DNA of 64,000 bases from contig NZ_JACODZ010000002.1 in the NCBI RefSeq assembly GCF_014280965.1, positions 434,001-498,000 on the forward strand, given 5' to 3'. This document shows, piece after piece, positions 10,601-19,511 of this stretch; within the stretch, counting starts at the first letter, position 1; each line of letters begins with the position of its first letter. The stretch is from Echinicola salinicaeni (GTDB lineage Bacteria; Bacteroidota; Bacteroidia; Cytophagales; Cyclobacteriaceae). The position numbers were made by a program, and so were the translations under genes. Below the pieces are notes generated by a model, which saw nothing but the letters and a program-made list of their open reading frames with translations, was not told the origin of the DNA and searched no databases.

Positions 10601-11097
10601 ATTTGACCCTAGGTTTTAGCAATACCTTTAACTATAAAAATCTATCATTGGATATTTTTATGCAATGGGTAAACGGTATTGAGACCCTTGATGCCAATGT
10701 AACCGAATCATTATATCCTACCAATGAGTATAGAAACAGGATATCAAAATACCTCTTAAACAGGTGGACCCCGGATAACCCTACCAACGAATATCCAAGT
10801 GGAGTGAACCCTACAGCTTATGGTGGGGATTATATCATCAACTCGATCACTGTTCAGGATGCTTCTTTCTTTAGGCTAAAGACAGTGACTTTAGGTTATA
10901 ACTTCCCTATCAAAAACAAGAAGGTGTTTAATAATATCAATGCTTATGTAGCAGCGGATAATTTATTTACCATTACAGATTTTGAAGGATTTGATCCGGA
11001 TGCGAGTGCTACAGGTACTGGTAGCGTGTCAAAAGTTAATTACAACAGTTATCCCTTGAGCAGGACTGTACGCTTTGGACTGAATGTAACCTTTTAA
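7678..11097 (+). CDS. SusC/RagA family TonB-linked outer membrane protein with STN domain
   Basis: A 1139-residue TonB-dependent outer-membrane transporter of the SusC type. After a hydrophobic signal segment (about 34-48) come an STN domain (about 55-125), a carboxypeptidase-like regulatory domain (about 150-230, with VKGRVTSEAEPQGVPGVNV), a plug (motifs VVVGYGVQKKSDLTGSV and DASSAAIYGTRAANGV) and a 22-strand-type barrel ending in aromatic FGLNVTF. The STN domain marks it as a signalling transporter able to contact the FecR encoded just upstream. It forms a pair with the SusD 11 bp downstream and imports an oligosaccharide-like ligand using TonB energy. The sulfatase downstream hints at a sulfated glycan, but the substrate is not determined. 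Confidence 0.95.
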   Translation: MKISLHGLMNALFKTRIFSTTYWLRKSRKLSSATFALVFFSTLLPVLANDQLPDLKDVYINVEIHEEPLVSAFRKIETNTPYKFSYKLEHVKSFRSVSLTKSRRTLKSALDILLSDTNLQYQRIENSIVITPRPLNVPEKVSSQPSNDIIVKTVKGRVTSEAEPQGVPGVNVLIVGTQTGTVTDLDGSYQIEVENDEAVLEFSFIGYKTVRQTVGNRTEINIVLEELLSSMNEVVVVGYGVQKKSDLTGSVVSLSEENFTQGANSNALQLLNGRAPGVTISQPNSAPGANTKIQIRGAGSINGDNSALVVVDGLPGVNPQDLSPDDIESIEVLKDASSAAIYGTRAANGVVLITTKSGKKGEPVLKYNTYYGVQSVAKQVDVLNGRQYMETLNAIREEGGGNPIYTQDEINQVGVGTNWQDIIFKNNAPVQNHQLSMSGGSDKSTYYAGLNYFNQQGLVKNSDFKKLNLRTNVDFRPKDFLRFKFNLNYTRSVQNEILFSNSANESAGPINSSIQFDPTLPSGLDENGMYYRNDFIALDNPEALINGVTDEGLRNRFYGTFTTEIEPLEGLVGSVRLGGTTVGTMNSSYRDRSTLIGQSNGGVGSRGASDYVQWLAEFLIRYDKQFNEDHHLNILGGATFEEFLNVGVNASSRSFLSDVTYADLLQSGDGDEGDNVSSSRSRNRLNGFLGRLNYDYKGRYLLTASFRADGTSRFSDENKYAFFPSGAFAWRISDEPFFQNINNTVSTAKLRLGYGQLGNQGIDNFSTIQTLVAGGSAVFGDAIYQGVVPARLPNPNLKWETTEEINFGLDYGFAEDRIYGSIDYYIRNTKDQIFRKPIPSVVGFTNILVNFGEARNSGLDFLINSVNIQNSDFKWGSTLNFSLLKNEVTKLPDFIPEIVSGNIGTFISNYQLIREGVAMRSFYGFETEGIFQTGDDIQNSAQPNAAPGHIKFKDQNGDNVIDLNDRVVLGDPFPDLTLGFSNTFNYKNLSLDIFMQWVNGIETLDANVTESLYPTNEYRNRISKYLLNRWTPDNPTNEYPSGVNPTAYGGDYIINSITVQDASFFRLKTVTLGYNFPIKNKKVFNNINAYVAADNLFTITDFEGFDPDASATGTGSVSKVNYNSYPLSRTVRFGLNVTF

Positions 11098-11108
11098 ATA
11101 AAAGAACG

Positions 11109-12596
11109 ATGAAGACGATTAACAATAAATATATAAACGGAATCCTTGCTTTAGTTCTATTATTTAGCACTACTTCTTGCTTGGATTTTCTTGAAGAAAA
11201 AGTTTATACGCAATACGACCCAGATTCCTTCCTGAAGGATCCATCTGGGGTGGATGCTTTGCTGACGGGGGCATATAACCGATCCAGGATAATAGCCTAT
11301 GATCATAGAAATTATACGTATTTGCTCAATGAGTTCTGTACCGATGTGTCCTTTGAGACGGGTGGTGGTCTGGAACGGGTAGCTGCACCATTTATCCAGT
11401 TCAACTGGCCTATTAATAATAATATATTGAATGGGCAGTGGAATAAAATGTATTCGGCTATAGCAAGTGCAAATACAGTGTTGATTGTGGCCAATGGGCT
11501 TACAGACTTGCCTGAAACAGAACTCAACGCCATTAAGGGAGAGGCCAGGTTTATCCGCGCATCAGCCTATTATTATTTATACAATATGTTTGGCCCAACC
11601 CCAATAATTGAAATTCCCGAGGGAGCTTCTCCAGATGAAATAGAAGAAATTGGACAGAGTACCCCTAGGGCTACTAAAGAAGAATTCTTCGATTATGTGA
11701 TTTCTGATTTGACTTTTGCTTCGGAGAATCTTCCCACAGAGGAAACATTAATAGGTAGGGCTACCAAGGGCGCAGCGTTGGGATACTTAATGAAATTTTA
11801 TCTTAATGATAAAAACTGGGAATTAGCAGCTTCAACTGCACAGCAGATCATGGACTTGAATTATTATTCACTTTATGATGATTATGAGAAATTGTTTTCT
11901 GTCGATGGGGAAGCGAATAGAGAATATATATTCAGGGCCCCATGTTTGCCTCAGGGTGGGTATCAAAATAACTATATGGCCCATGCATTTCCTCCAGGCT
12001 ATCCTGTGTTGAGCTCTTGGGCTAATTACGGTGCACAATTTAGAACATACACTGCTTTCTACAAGACCTTTGAAGAGCAAGATTTAAGGAGAAATCTCTT
12101 TGTGACAGCATATACTAATACAAGCGGTAATATGGTGGAGTTGGTAGAGGATGAAAATGGTAACCCTTTGGATAATGTCAGAAGCTTTAAATACTGGCCA
12201 GATCCTGATGGGGTGGGGGAATCTCATGGGAATGATATCGTTTATATTCGTTATGCGGATGTTTTGCTAAGTAGGGCGGAATCCTTAAATGAACTGAATG
12301 GTCCCAATACTGAGTCCATTGACTTAATCAATGAAGTGAGGAGAAGAGCCAATGTTTCCGAAATTTCGTTGGCTGATTATCCATCTACTGAGGCGTTAAG
12401 GGATTTTATTCTTGAGGAGCGTGGAAGAGAGTTTTATAGTGAAGGCTTGAGGAGAGAAGACCTTATCAGACATGGAAAGTTTATCTCAGGTGCTGTCTCC
12501 AGAGGATATAATGCTGAAGCACATCAAGTATTATACCCGATTCCACTGCAGCAAATAGATACAAATCCTAATTTAGAGCAAAACCCAGGTTATTAA
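11109..12596 (+). CDS. SusD/RagB family outer membrane lipoprotein
   Basis: A 495-residue surface lipoprotein that caps the SusC barrel and binds the glycan ligand. The signal peptide ends in a lipobox-like TTSC (Cys24) followed by acidic residues. SusD features are the N-terminal TPR-like part with ARFIRASAYYYLYNMFG (about 147-163) and the C-terminal signature EERGREFYSEGLRREDLIRH (about 437-456), ending in PIPLQQIDTNPNLEQNPGY. It follows susC by 11 bp. A strong hairpin terminator lies 17 bp beyond its stop and probably reduces read-through into the sulfatase. Confidence 0.95.
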   Translation: MKTINNKYINGILALVLLFSTTSCLDFLEEKVYTQYDPDSFLKDPSGVDALLTGAYNRSRIIAYDHRNYTYLLNEFCTDVSFETGGGLERVAAPFIQFNWPINNNILNGQWNKMYSAIASANTVLIVANGLTDLPETELNAIKGEARFIRASAYYYLYNMFGPTPIIEIPEGASPDEIEEIGQSTPRATKEEFFDYVISDLTFASENLPTEETLIGRATKGAALGYLMKFYLNDKNWELAASTAQQIMDLNYYSLYDDYEKLFSVDGEANREYIFRAPCLPQGGYQNNYMAHAFPPGYPVLSSWANYGAQFRTYTAFYKTFEEQDLRRNLFVTAYTNTSGNMVELVEDENGNPLDNVRSFKYWPDPDGVGESHGNDIVYIRYADVLLSRAESLNELNGPNTESIDLINEVRRRANVSEISLADYPSTEALRDFILEERGREFYSEGLRREDLIRHGKFISGAVSRGYNAEAHQVLYPIPLQQIDTNPNLEQNPGY

Positions 12597-12612
12597 TAGG
12601 AGGACAAACTTA

Positions 12613-12640
12613 GGTCGGTGATTTTTCACCGACCTTTTTT
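12613..12640 (+). terminator. Rho-independent terminator after susD
   Basis: A perfect 9-bp stem (GGTCGGTGA at 12613-12621 with TCACCGACC at 12626-12634), a TTTT loop and six T residues. It lies between susD and the sulfatase start 13 bp further on, so the sulfatase is either read through at a lower level or has its own promoter. Confidence 0.9.
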
Positions 12641-12652
12641 ATAAAGAAAGCA

Positions 12653-14107
12653 ATGAGAAAGATTATATTATTACTAATTCCATTATTGGCTTGCTTGATC
12701 TCTTGTAGTGAGAAAAAAAACAGTAGCTACCGAAAGCAAGATATAGCTGAAGATCTGAATATAATCGTAATACATGTTGATGACTTAGGCTGGACAGATG
12801 TAGGGGCATTTGGTAGTGATTATTATGAAACGCCCAATATTGATAAGCTAGCTAATCAGGGGGTGAAATTCACCAATTCCTATGCAGCTGCAGCTATATG
12901 CTCTCCAACACGGGCAGCGATGCTAACGGGTAAGCATCCTGCAAGAACAGGGATTACAGATTGGATCAGAGCCAGGTTTCAGGGAGGAATAATTCCTGAG
13001 GACGGAAGTAATCCTCAAGGTTATGATGAAAACGGAGATAGGCCACTAAAGACTCCTAAAAACTACCTATATATGCCATTGTCAGAGGTAACTATAGCAG
13101 AGTTACTGAAGGAAAGAGGATACCAGACAGGTCATATAGGTAAATGGCATTTGGGTCCTGAGGAATATTTTCCCGAAAACCAGGGGTTTGATGTGAATAT
13201 TGGTGGATGTGATTTGGGGCAACCACCTAGTTATTTTGATCCATATGAGCCTTTTAATGGAAATGAGGAGTATATTATTCCTAACTTACCTAGCCGCAAA
13301 GAAGGAGAATACCTTACTGATAGGGAAGGGGATGAGGCAGTAAAGTTCATCGCTGAAAATAAAGAAAGCAAGTTTTTCCTTCAATGGGCAAGTTATACCG
13401 TTCATACGCCATTGATGGCAAAGGATGAGTTGGTGGATAAATATGATTCCTTAGAGAAGGGGAAGCAGGATAATGCAGTCTATGCAGCAATGGTAGAAAG
13501 TCTGGATGATAATGTTGGGAAAATAATGCATGCCTTGGATAGTTTGGGATTAACAGATAATACTCTTTTGATATTTACTTCCGATAATGGAGGTTTGATG
13601 GGGAATCCTAATAGTCAGGTAACTAACAACTCACCACTGAGATCTCAAAAAGGTTACCCTTATGAAGGTGGTATCAGGGTTCCTACTATCATGAGGTGGC
13701 CGGGGAATATTCCTGCAGGCAAGACTTCCAAATCACCTATAATAACAATGGATATTTTACCTACTGTTTTGCGATATGTTGATGGAAGTGTAGATGAAAG
13801 TAAATGGGATGGAAAAGATCTTTCAACAGTGATTAGCCATCCAGAGAAAGAGTTTAAGAGAGATTTGTTTTGGCATTTTCCACATTACAGAGGTAGAGAT
13901 GTTGTGCCTTATTCTATTATTCGATCTGGTGATTTCAAGTTGATCAAATACCATGATGGTAGCGAGGGAGAACTGTATGATTTGAAAAATGACTTAGGCG
14001 AAAATGAAAATTTAATTTCAGAAAATCCTGAATTAGCTCGGGAATTGGAGTTGAAATTAGAGGAATGGCTGATTGATACAAAAGCAAAAATGCCTGTTAA
14101 AAAATGA
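12653..14107 (+). CDS. Lipoprotein sulfatase (arylsulfatase family S1)
   Basis: A 484-residue type I sulfatase that hydrolyses sulfate esters, most likely on a sulfated polysaccharide given the SusC/SusD genes upstream. The signal peptide ends in the lipobox LISC (Cys18). Active-site features are Asp43-Asp44 in VDDLGW, the formylglycine motif CSPTR with Cys83 as the residue converted by a maturase, Lys165 and His167 in GKWHLG, and Asp312-Asn313 in TSDNGG. Length is normal for the family. No maturase (anSME or FGE) is in the window, so activation depends on a gene elsewhere. The precise S1 subfamily and substrate cannot be assigned by eye. Confidence 0.93.
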   Translation: MRKIILLLIPLLACLISCSEKKNSSYRKQDIAEDLNIIVIHVDDLGWTDVGAFGSDYYETPNIDKLANQGVKFTNSYAAAAICSPTRAAMLTGKHPARTGITDWIRARFQGGIIPEDGSNPQGYDENGDRPLKTPKNYLYMPLSEVTIAELLKERGYQTGHIGKWHLGPEEYFPENQGFDVNIGGCDLGQPPSYFDPYEPFNGNEEYIIPNLPSRKEGEYLTDREGDEAVKFIAENKESKFFLQWASYTVHTPLMAKDELVDKYDSLEKGKQDNAVYAAMVESLDDNVGKIMHALDSLGLTDNTLLIFTSDNGGLMGNPNSQVTNNSPLRSQKGYPYEGGIRVPTIMRWPGNIPAGKTSKSPIITMDILPTVLRYVDGSVDESKWDGKDLSTVISHPEKEFKRDLFWHFPHYRGRDVVPYSIIRSGDFKLIKYHDGSEGELYDLKNDLGENENLISENPELARELELKLEEWLIDTKAKMPVKK

Positions 14108-14130
14108 AGAAATGAAATATTGTTCTTAAA

Positions 14131-14162
14131 ATAGAAAAGGGGCTTTCTAGCCCCTTTTCTAT
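14131..14162. terminator. Bidirectional terminator between convergent sulfatase and DUF4494 genes
   Basis: A perfect 14-bp stem with a 4-nt loop (TTCT), GGGGCT/AGCCCC at its core, flanked by A-rich and T-rich arms. It sits between convergent genes and can end transcripts from both sides. Confidence 0.88.
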
Positions 14163-14190
14163 TTATTATAACCAAACAGGCATTGGCTTA

Positions 14191-14919
14191 TTATTTTTCT
14201 TCTTCTTCCTGTTCAGAAGCCAATTCCTCATCTTCCAATTGTTCTTCTTCCGTTTGATCAATTGGCTCTTCTTCCGAAACTTCTTCATCTGGCTCTGTAG
14301 GTGCTTTATCCTCAGGTGCCACAGGTTCTTCATAATTGTCTTCAGCAATTACATCATCAGCCGCTTCTTCCTCATCTTGCGTGTCTACAGGAGCGTTGGC
14401 CGCTCTTGCTTCTTCTCTTCTAGCCTGATCTGCCCTTACTTCACTGACAGGTTTAAGATTGGATGGTGGAGGAGGAAGCAACTCTTCATCTTCACTTTCA
14501 TAAGGGAATATTTCTACTATTGGGCTTTCATTGATGTCTGGTACCCTAAAGCTAACCAACATATTGCTTAGGCTTTCATGGATCCTGTCATAAGCTTCTT
14601 TTACATCATGTGCTGAAACCAACATGTATTGGGTAACCTTCTTCTCCTTACCACTATCTGCATCAGTAACTACATAAGTGATTTTACACTTATGCCAGAT
14701 GTCAATATCCTCATAGAAAAATACATCAACTATATTACTTTTACTGATGTTGGTTACCTGAAAATCCCCTCTAATCACACTGCCTAGCATGTCATAAATT
14801 CTTGCCTCAGCTTCAGTAAATGATACAGCATCGATAAGATATTGTTCATTTACATTTTTTAGCAATCCCTGCTCATTTTCCTTGGCATATTTTACCTTAC
14901 ACAAAAACCAAATTCTCAT
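14191..14919 (-). CDS. DUF4494 protein with long acidic tail
   Basis: A 242-residue protein whose first ~150 residues match the Bacteroidota-specific DUF4494 family (MRIWFLCKVKY at the start, then EAEARIYDMLG and SAHDVKEAYDRIHESL). Function is not known; there is no signal peptide, so it is probably cytoplasmic. From about residue 150 the sequence becomes a low-complexity tail very rich in Glu and Asp with Pro and Ala, about 90 residues long and presumably disordered. The first part alone corresponds to the family domain; the tail looks like a lineage-specific extension. It stands alone behind its own promoter-like sequence. Confidence 0.88.
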   Translation of the reverse strand: MRIWFLCKVKYAKENEQGLLKNVNEQYLIDAVSFTEAEARIYDMLGSVIRGDFQVTNISKSNIVDVFFYEDIDIWHKCKITYVVTDADSGKEKKVTQYMLVSAHDVKEAYDRIHESLSNMLVSFRVPDINESPIVEIFPYESEDEELLPPPPSNLKPVSEVRADQARREEARAANAPVDTQDEEEAADDVIAEDNYEEPVAPEDKAPTEPDEEVSEEEPIDQTEEEQLEDEELASEQEEEEK

Positions 14920-14974
14920 ATTTTTCCTCTTTAGACTTTTCGGATGACTAAGGTAATACCTATTGTAGAAAGCC

Positions 14975-15006
14975 CAAATATAAATTTTTAATATTCGTTA
15001 AATCAA
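14975..15006 (-). promoter_or_regulatory. Promoter of the DUF4494 gene
   Basis: Read on the minus strand: TTG (15004-15006), 21 bp, then TATATTTG (14975-14982). This is an exact match to the Bacteroidota housekeeping consensus TTG...TAnnTTTG, and predicts a leader of roughly 50 nt before the start at 14919. Confidence 0.6.
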
Positions 15007-15101
15007 TGAATAAAAGGTCAAATGGTCCAGATTCTTTTTTAGGTAATCCTTACCGATAAGCCACCAAAAAGTGTATATTAACTATTATAAAAATACAATT
15101 T

Positions 15102-17384
15102 ATGTGGCATAGCATTTTGCACAGTTTCCCGGTTCAACTGCTCGTACTTCATTTTAAAAAGAATATTGCTTTGGTGGCAATTTGGGGGCTGTTGGTTTTA
15201 GTACTTTCTAATAATTTCGGTAAGGTCTTAGGTATTCCCTATCTCTTTTTGGATCCAGAATACCTCAATGAAGTTTCATGGATTGGTTTTTTTATGATGG
15301 GAATTGGATTGGCTGTTTTTACCATGGCCTTTCATATGACCACTTATATTATGGACGCGGCCCGCTTTAAGTTTTTAGCAGTGCTTTCTCGTCCTTTTAT
15401 TAGATTTTGTATCAATAATAGCCTGATACCTTTAATAGCTTATTTGGTCTATATCATCAGTATTATCAATTTTCAACTGGATAATGAGTTGGAGAGTAAT
15501 TGGGAGATTTTCCGGTATATCATTGGTTTTTTGATAGGGAATTTGCTCACTTTCCTGTTTTTGTTTGCCTATTTCGCTTTGACCAATAAAAATTTCTTTT
15601 TGATGTTTACAGATTCCTTGGACAAAAAACTGAGAAAGACCAAGGTTTCTAGAGCCAATGTAATCAAACGCTATAAAGATCGAAAAAGAGCGCTGGACTC
15701 TGTAGGGACCTATTTGGATATTGACTTGAGGTTCAAAGAAGTCAGACCTGACCTCTCACAGTTTGAGGGAAATATGTTGTTGAAGGTATTTGATCAAAAC
15801 CACCTTAACTTGTTTATCATTGAAATTGCCCTGGTAGCCATAATATTGATATTGGGATTTTTCAGGGATAATGAGCTATTGCAGTTTCCGGCCGGAATGA
15901 GTGTGATGTTAATGTTTTCCATTTTGACATTACTCGTGGGAGCAGTGACATTTTGGTTGAGAAGTTGGTCAACCTTTGCCGCCATTTGCATCTTTTTGAT
16001 TTTTAATAATGCTTCTAAAACAGAGATAATGAATAGACCCCATTCTGCCTTGGGGATGAATTATGACACTGAACCAGCTGTGTATAATTTAAATCGGCTG
16101 GACAATTTGCTGCACCCCGATACTATTCAAAAAGACAAGCAGAATACCATTCAGATATTGGATAAGTGGAGGGAACAGTTTCCTGAGGAAGAGAAACCAA
16201 AGATGGTGCTGATTACATGTAGTGGAGGAGGACAGCGAGCTGCTTTATGGACTTTGCATGTTTTGCAACAAATCCATTTGGTAACCGAAGGTAAGTTTAT
16301 GAAGCACACGCGATTGTTTACTGGAGCCTCTGGTGGAGTAGTAGGAGCAGCTTTCTTCAGGGAGCTTTATCTCAGGTATATGCAGGGAGAAAATATTGAC
16401 TTGACTGATGCAGTTTATCGAGATCAAATTTCAGCGGATAATTTAAACCCTATAATTTTCACCTTGATGGTCAATGATCTATTGATCAGAAATCAAAAGG
16501 TAGAATATAATGGACGGAAATATTTACAAGATAGGGGCTTTGCTTTTGAAAAACAGTTGAACATTAATACCAAAGGGGTCTTGGACAAACCACTCAGGGC
16601 TTATGAAGAGCCGGAAAAAGAAGCGCTGATTCCGATGCTGCCAATCACCCCCTTGATAGTGAATGATGGTAGGAAATTGTTTGTGTCACCCAATTCTATG
16701 AGCTATATGGGGGTTTTTATTAATAGATTAATGGATGAGGGTGAAAAAAGTCAAGCCATAGATTTTATGAGGTTCTTTAGAGAGCAGGATGCGGAAGATT
16801 TAAGGTTTATCAGTGCCTTGAGGATGGGGGCGACATTTCCATTTATTACTCCAAATATCCAACTACCCTCAGATCCATTAATGGAAATAATGGACTCCGG
16901 ATTATCAGACAATTTTGGTATCAGTGATGCCTTGCGATTTCTTTTTGTTTTCGAAGACTGGATTGCAGAAAATACTTCTGGTGTATTATTGATTACCATT
17001 CGTGACTCTGAGAAGATACTTGAAATTGAACAGAAAACTCCTCCTACCATCTTTCAGAAATTGGTTACGCCATTGAAAAATATTTATATCAATTGGGACA
17101 ATGTGCAGACATTGAATAATGAAACGCTCTATAATTATATGAAGGAAACCACCCCGTTTTCCCTTGATAAGGTGGAATTTGAATATTCATCTAAAGACTA
17201 TCTTGAAGCCAAAGAACAAAATGGACTCGATGATGATGTGACCATAAAAGAATTGGAAATTCAGCGGGCATCGCTCAATTGGAGATTGACTTCCAAGGAG
17301 AAGAAAGATATTATTGACTGTATAGGAAGCAGGCAAAATAGGGATGCATTAAAAGAACTACAGACCATTTTTGAAGAATACTAA
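15102..17384 (+). CDS. Patatin-like phospholipase with N-terminal membrane domain
   Basis: A 760-residue protein. The first ~305 residues contain about eight hydrophobic helices (for example 22-36, 60-78, 108-124, 140-160, 236-252, 266-286, 290-303). A patatin-like lipid acyl hydrolase domain follows: oxyanion loop SGGGQRAA (about 374-381), nucleophile Ser410 in GASGG, and catalytic Asp598 in DSG. All key residues of the Ser-Asp dyad are present, so the enzyme is probably an active membrane-bound phospholipase or lysophospholipase. The catalytic domain likely faces the cytoplasm. It is a single gene with converging antiporter gene downstream and no partner. Confidence 0.88.
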   Translation: MWHSILHSFPVQLLVLHFKKNIALVAIWGLLVLVLSNNFGKVLGIPYLFLDPEYLNEVSWIGFFMMGIGLAVFTMAFHMTTYIMDAARFKFLAVLSRPFIRFCINNSLIPLIAYLVYIISIINFQLDNELESNWEIFRYIIGFLIGNLLTFLFLFAYFALTNKNFFLMFTDSLDKKLRKTKVSRANVIKRYKDRKRALDSVGTYLDIDLRFKEVRPDLSQFEGNMLLKVFDQNHLNLFIIEIALVAIILILGFFRDNELLQFPAGMSVMLMFSILTLLVGAVTFWLRSWSTFAAICIFLIFNNASKTEIMNRPHSALGMNYDTEPAVYNLNRLDNLLHPDTIQKDKQNTIQILDKWREQFPEEEKPKMVLITCSGGGQRAALWTLHVLQQIHLVTEGKFMKHTRLFTGASGGVVGAAFFRELYLRYMQGENIDLTDAVYRDQISADNLNPIIFTLMVNDLLIRNQKVEYNGRKYLQDRGFAFEKQLNINTKGVLDKPLRAYEEPEKEALIPMLPITPLIVNDGRKLFVSPNSMSYMGVFINRLMDEGEKSQAIDFMRFFREQDAEDLRFISALRMGATFPFITPNIQLPSDPLMEIMDSGLSDNFGISDALRFLFVFEDWIAENTSGVLLITIRDSEKILEIEQKTPPTIFQKLVTPLKNIYINWDNVQTLNNETLYNYMKETTPFSLDKVEFEYSSKDYLEAKEQNGLDDDVTIKELEIQRASLNWRLTSKEKKDIIDCIGSRQNRDALKELQTIFEEY

Positions 17385-17403
17385 ATGGTCTGTTGAGGTT
17401 CAG

Positions 17404-19425
17404 TTATTTTTCCTTGACTTCTGATTCGAATTGATTGAGCGCATCAGGTTTCCCGACTACATAAACCACATCTCCTAACTGAAGCTTGGTGTCGCCATCT
17501 ATTTTTGAGGTGGTTTTACCATCTCTTTTTATGGCTACTAAATTTACTCCAAGGTTTTCTCTTATTCTCGCTTTTTTCAAGGGTTCATTGATATAGTTTC
17601 CGGAATCTCTTCCTACTCTTAGACTTACAAAATTAATTTCTGGAAGGTCTATGTTAAGCCGATCCCTTCCTTTAGTGAGTGGTGTTCTAAACATCGCATA
17701 ATTTCCTGATCTAACTTCTTCAGTGAAATCCTCTATTTCATCCTTGGCGATCAGGTATTTGTTTAGAACCCGAGTGAAAATTTCGATGGAAGTCTCAAAT
17801 TCTTCTGGGATTACTTCGTTGGCTCCCATGGAAAGATTATCAGAAATTTCATTGACATAACGTGTTCTGACAATTATGGAGGCATTTTGGGTCAACTGTC
17901 GAATTGCGGCAATTATGCTCTTTGTGGCATCGCTATTGGAAATGGCGATTACAATGACCCTTGCGCGGTGTATATTGACATGTTTTAGTACCGTTTCATT
18001 GGAAGCATTTCCGAAAATAATGGGTTCGCCTTTTTCCGCTTCTACTCTTACTGTTTCAGGGTTCATTTCTATGATGGCATAAGGGATTTCCGCTCTTTTG
18101 GCTGCTTTGGAAAGGTTTCGTCCATTTAGACCATAGCCTATGATGACCAGGTGATCACCCAATTCATCTCCGCCAATATTTGCCATGGAAATATTTTCAG
18201 TATTGCGCACAAAATGTGTTTTAAGGCCATTGGGTAAGGGGAGATTGACCAGTTTGTAGGAAAGCTTTTCGCGGTTGTTCAATATAAATGGCGTGATGGC
18301 CATGGTCAATATGGAGACAGCCAGAAAGTATTGGTAATTGGTAGCATCCAATAGTTGGTGTTCCATGCCCACTTTAGCTAGTAGAAGGGAAAATTCCCCA
18401 ATTTGGAAAATGGAAAAGGCGACCATAAAGGCTTCTCTAAAACTCATGCCAAGCACTTTGACTGAAATAGTGGTCATGATGAATTTAGAAAGAAAAACGA
18501 TCAGTACGATGATCAAAATGACCGCAATATTCTGAAATAGGAAGCTTACATCGAATAGCATTCCTACAGATACAAAAAAGAAACTCAGGAATATTTCACG
18601 GAAAGGGAGGATTTTTCCAGTAGCATGATGTCTGTAATCCGATTCGGAGATGATCAAACCCGCTAGAAAGGCACCCAATCCTAAAGATAGTCCTAAAAGA
18701 GAAGTTAAAAAGGCTACCGAAAAACAGATCACAATGATGCTTAGTAGAAATAATTCCTCATTTCTTGTTCTTGCAATCCTGTATAATAAATTTGGAACAA
18801 GGTATTTTGCTGAAAGTATGGTGATTAAAACGACTAATGCACCCTTAAATAGCATAAGCAATAAAGAAACCGCAATGTTTTCTGATTCTCCTGCAAGCAT
18901 GGGAGTGAGTAACATCATGGGGACAATAATGATGTCCTGAAATATCAGAATTGCCAAAATAGTTTTTCCAGATAAATTATTTACCTGTCCACCTTCTTGT
19001 AGTAATTTTAAGACAATGGCGGTACTACTTAATGCCAAAAGGAAACCAATAAAGACCGCTACATTCCAGTCAAAACCGAATAAATGGGCAAGCAGGGCAG
19101 TTACAAAAATGGTCAGTCCAACCTGTAATGTCCCCCCAATAAATACGGCTTTTTTAATAGACATCAGACTTTTTAGGGAAAATTCCATTCCTATCACAAA
19201 TAGCAGAAGGATAACCCCTATTTCGCTGAGCACATCCACCGTGGTGGAGGCATTTACCAAAGATAGTCCATATGGACCTGCCAAGGCACCAGTAAACAAA
19301 AAGCCAATTATGGTAGGTACTTTTAAACGCATGAAAAGCAGGATCACCAATGTTGCTAATCCAAAAATGATGACGATGTCCTGCAACATTGGAAGCTGTG
19401 CAGCAGCTAATAAAGAATATATCAT
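17404..19425 (-). CDS. CPA2 family cation:proton antiporter with RCK (TrkA-N/TrkA-C) domains
   Basis: A 673-residue KefB/RosB-type monovalent cation:proton antiporter of the inner membrane. About 12 transmembrane helices fill residues 1-385. A cytoplasmic TrkA-N/RCK domain follows (about 415-530, nucleotide-binding IIGYGLNGRN), then a TrkA-C domain (about 580-670). It probably exports K+ or Na+ in exchange for protons under control of a nucleotide ligand bound to the RCK domain. No Kef regulatory oxidoreductase partner is adjacent. The start gives MIYSLLAAAQL before the first helix; an internal Met at residue 13 is an alternative. Confidence 0.9.
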   Translation of the reverse strand: MIYSLLAAAQLPMLQDIVIIFGLATLVILLFMRLKVPTIIGFLFTGALAGPYGLSLVNASTTVDVLSEIGVILLLFVIGMEFSLKSLMSIKKAVFIGGTLQVGLTIFVTALLAHLFGFDWNVAVFIGFLLALSSTAIVLKLLQEGGQVNNLSGKTILAILIFQDIIIVPMMLLTPMLAGESENIAVSLLLMLFKGALVVLITILSAKYLVPNLLYRIARTRNEELFLLSIIVICFSVAFLTSLLGLSLGLGAFLAGLIISESDYRHHATGKILPFREIFLSFFFVSVGMLFDVSFLFQNIAVILIIVLIVFLSKFIMTTISVKVLGMSFREAFMVAFSIFQIGEFSLLLAKVGMEHQLLDATNYQYFLAVSILTMAITPFILNNREKLSYKLVNLPLPNGLKTHFVRNTENISMANIGGDELGDHLVIIGYGLNGRNLSKAAKRAEIPYAIIEMNPETVRVEAEKGEPIIFGNASNETVLKHVNIHRARVIVIAISNSDATKSIIAAIRQLTQNASIIVRTRYVNEISDNLSMGANEVIPEEFETSIEIFTRVLNKYLIAKDEIEDFTEEVRSGNYAMFRTPLTKGRDRLNIDLPEINFVSLRVGRDSGNYINEPLKKARIRENLGVNLVAIKRDGKTTSKIDGDTKLQLGDVVYVVGKPDALNQFESEVKEK

Positions 19426-19511
19426 TATGGTAAAATAAAAGGCTAAGTGATTACTGCCTTAAAAATACAACAACATCCATGAATTACATAAAAAGTAAAG
19501 ACATTCTCAGA

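Noticed and set aside
14239-14571. Plus-strand frame opposite the DUF4494 tail, rich in Phe and Ile
   Set aside because: It arises from the GAA/GAG repeats of the acidic tail read in antisense; the apparent hydrophobicity is an artefact.
19016-19438. Plus-strand frame opposite the CPA2 antiporter gene
   Set aside because: It is antisense to a well-supported gene, encodes no recognisable domain and shows no start context.
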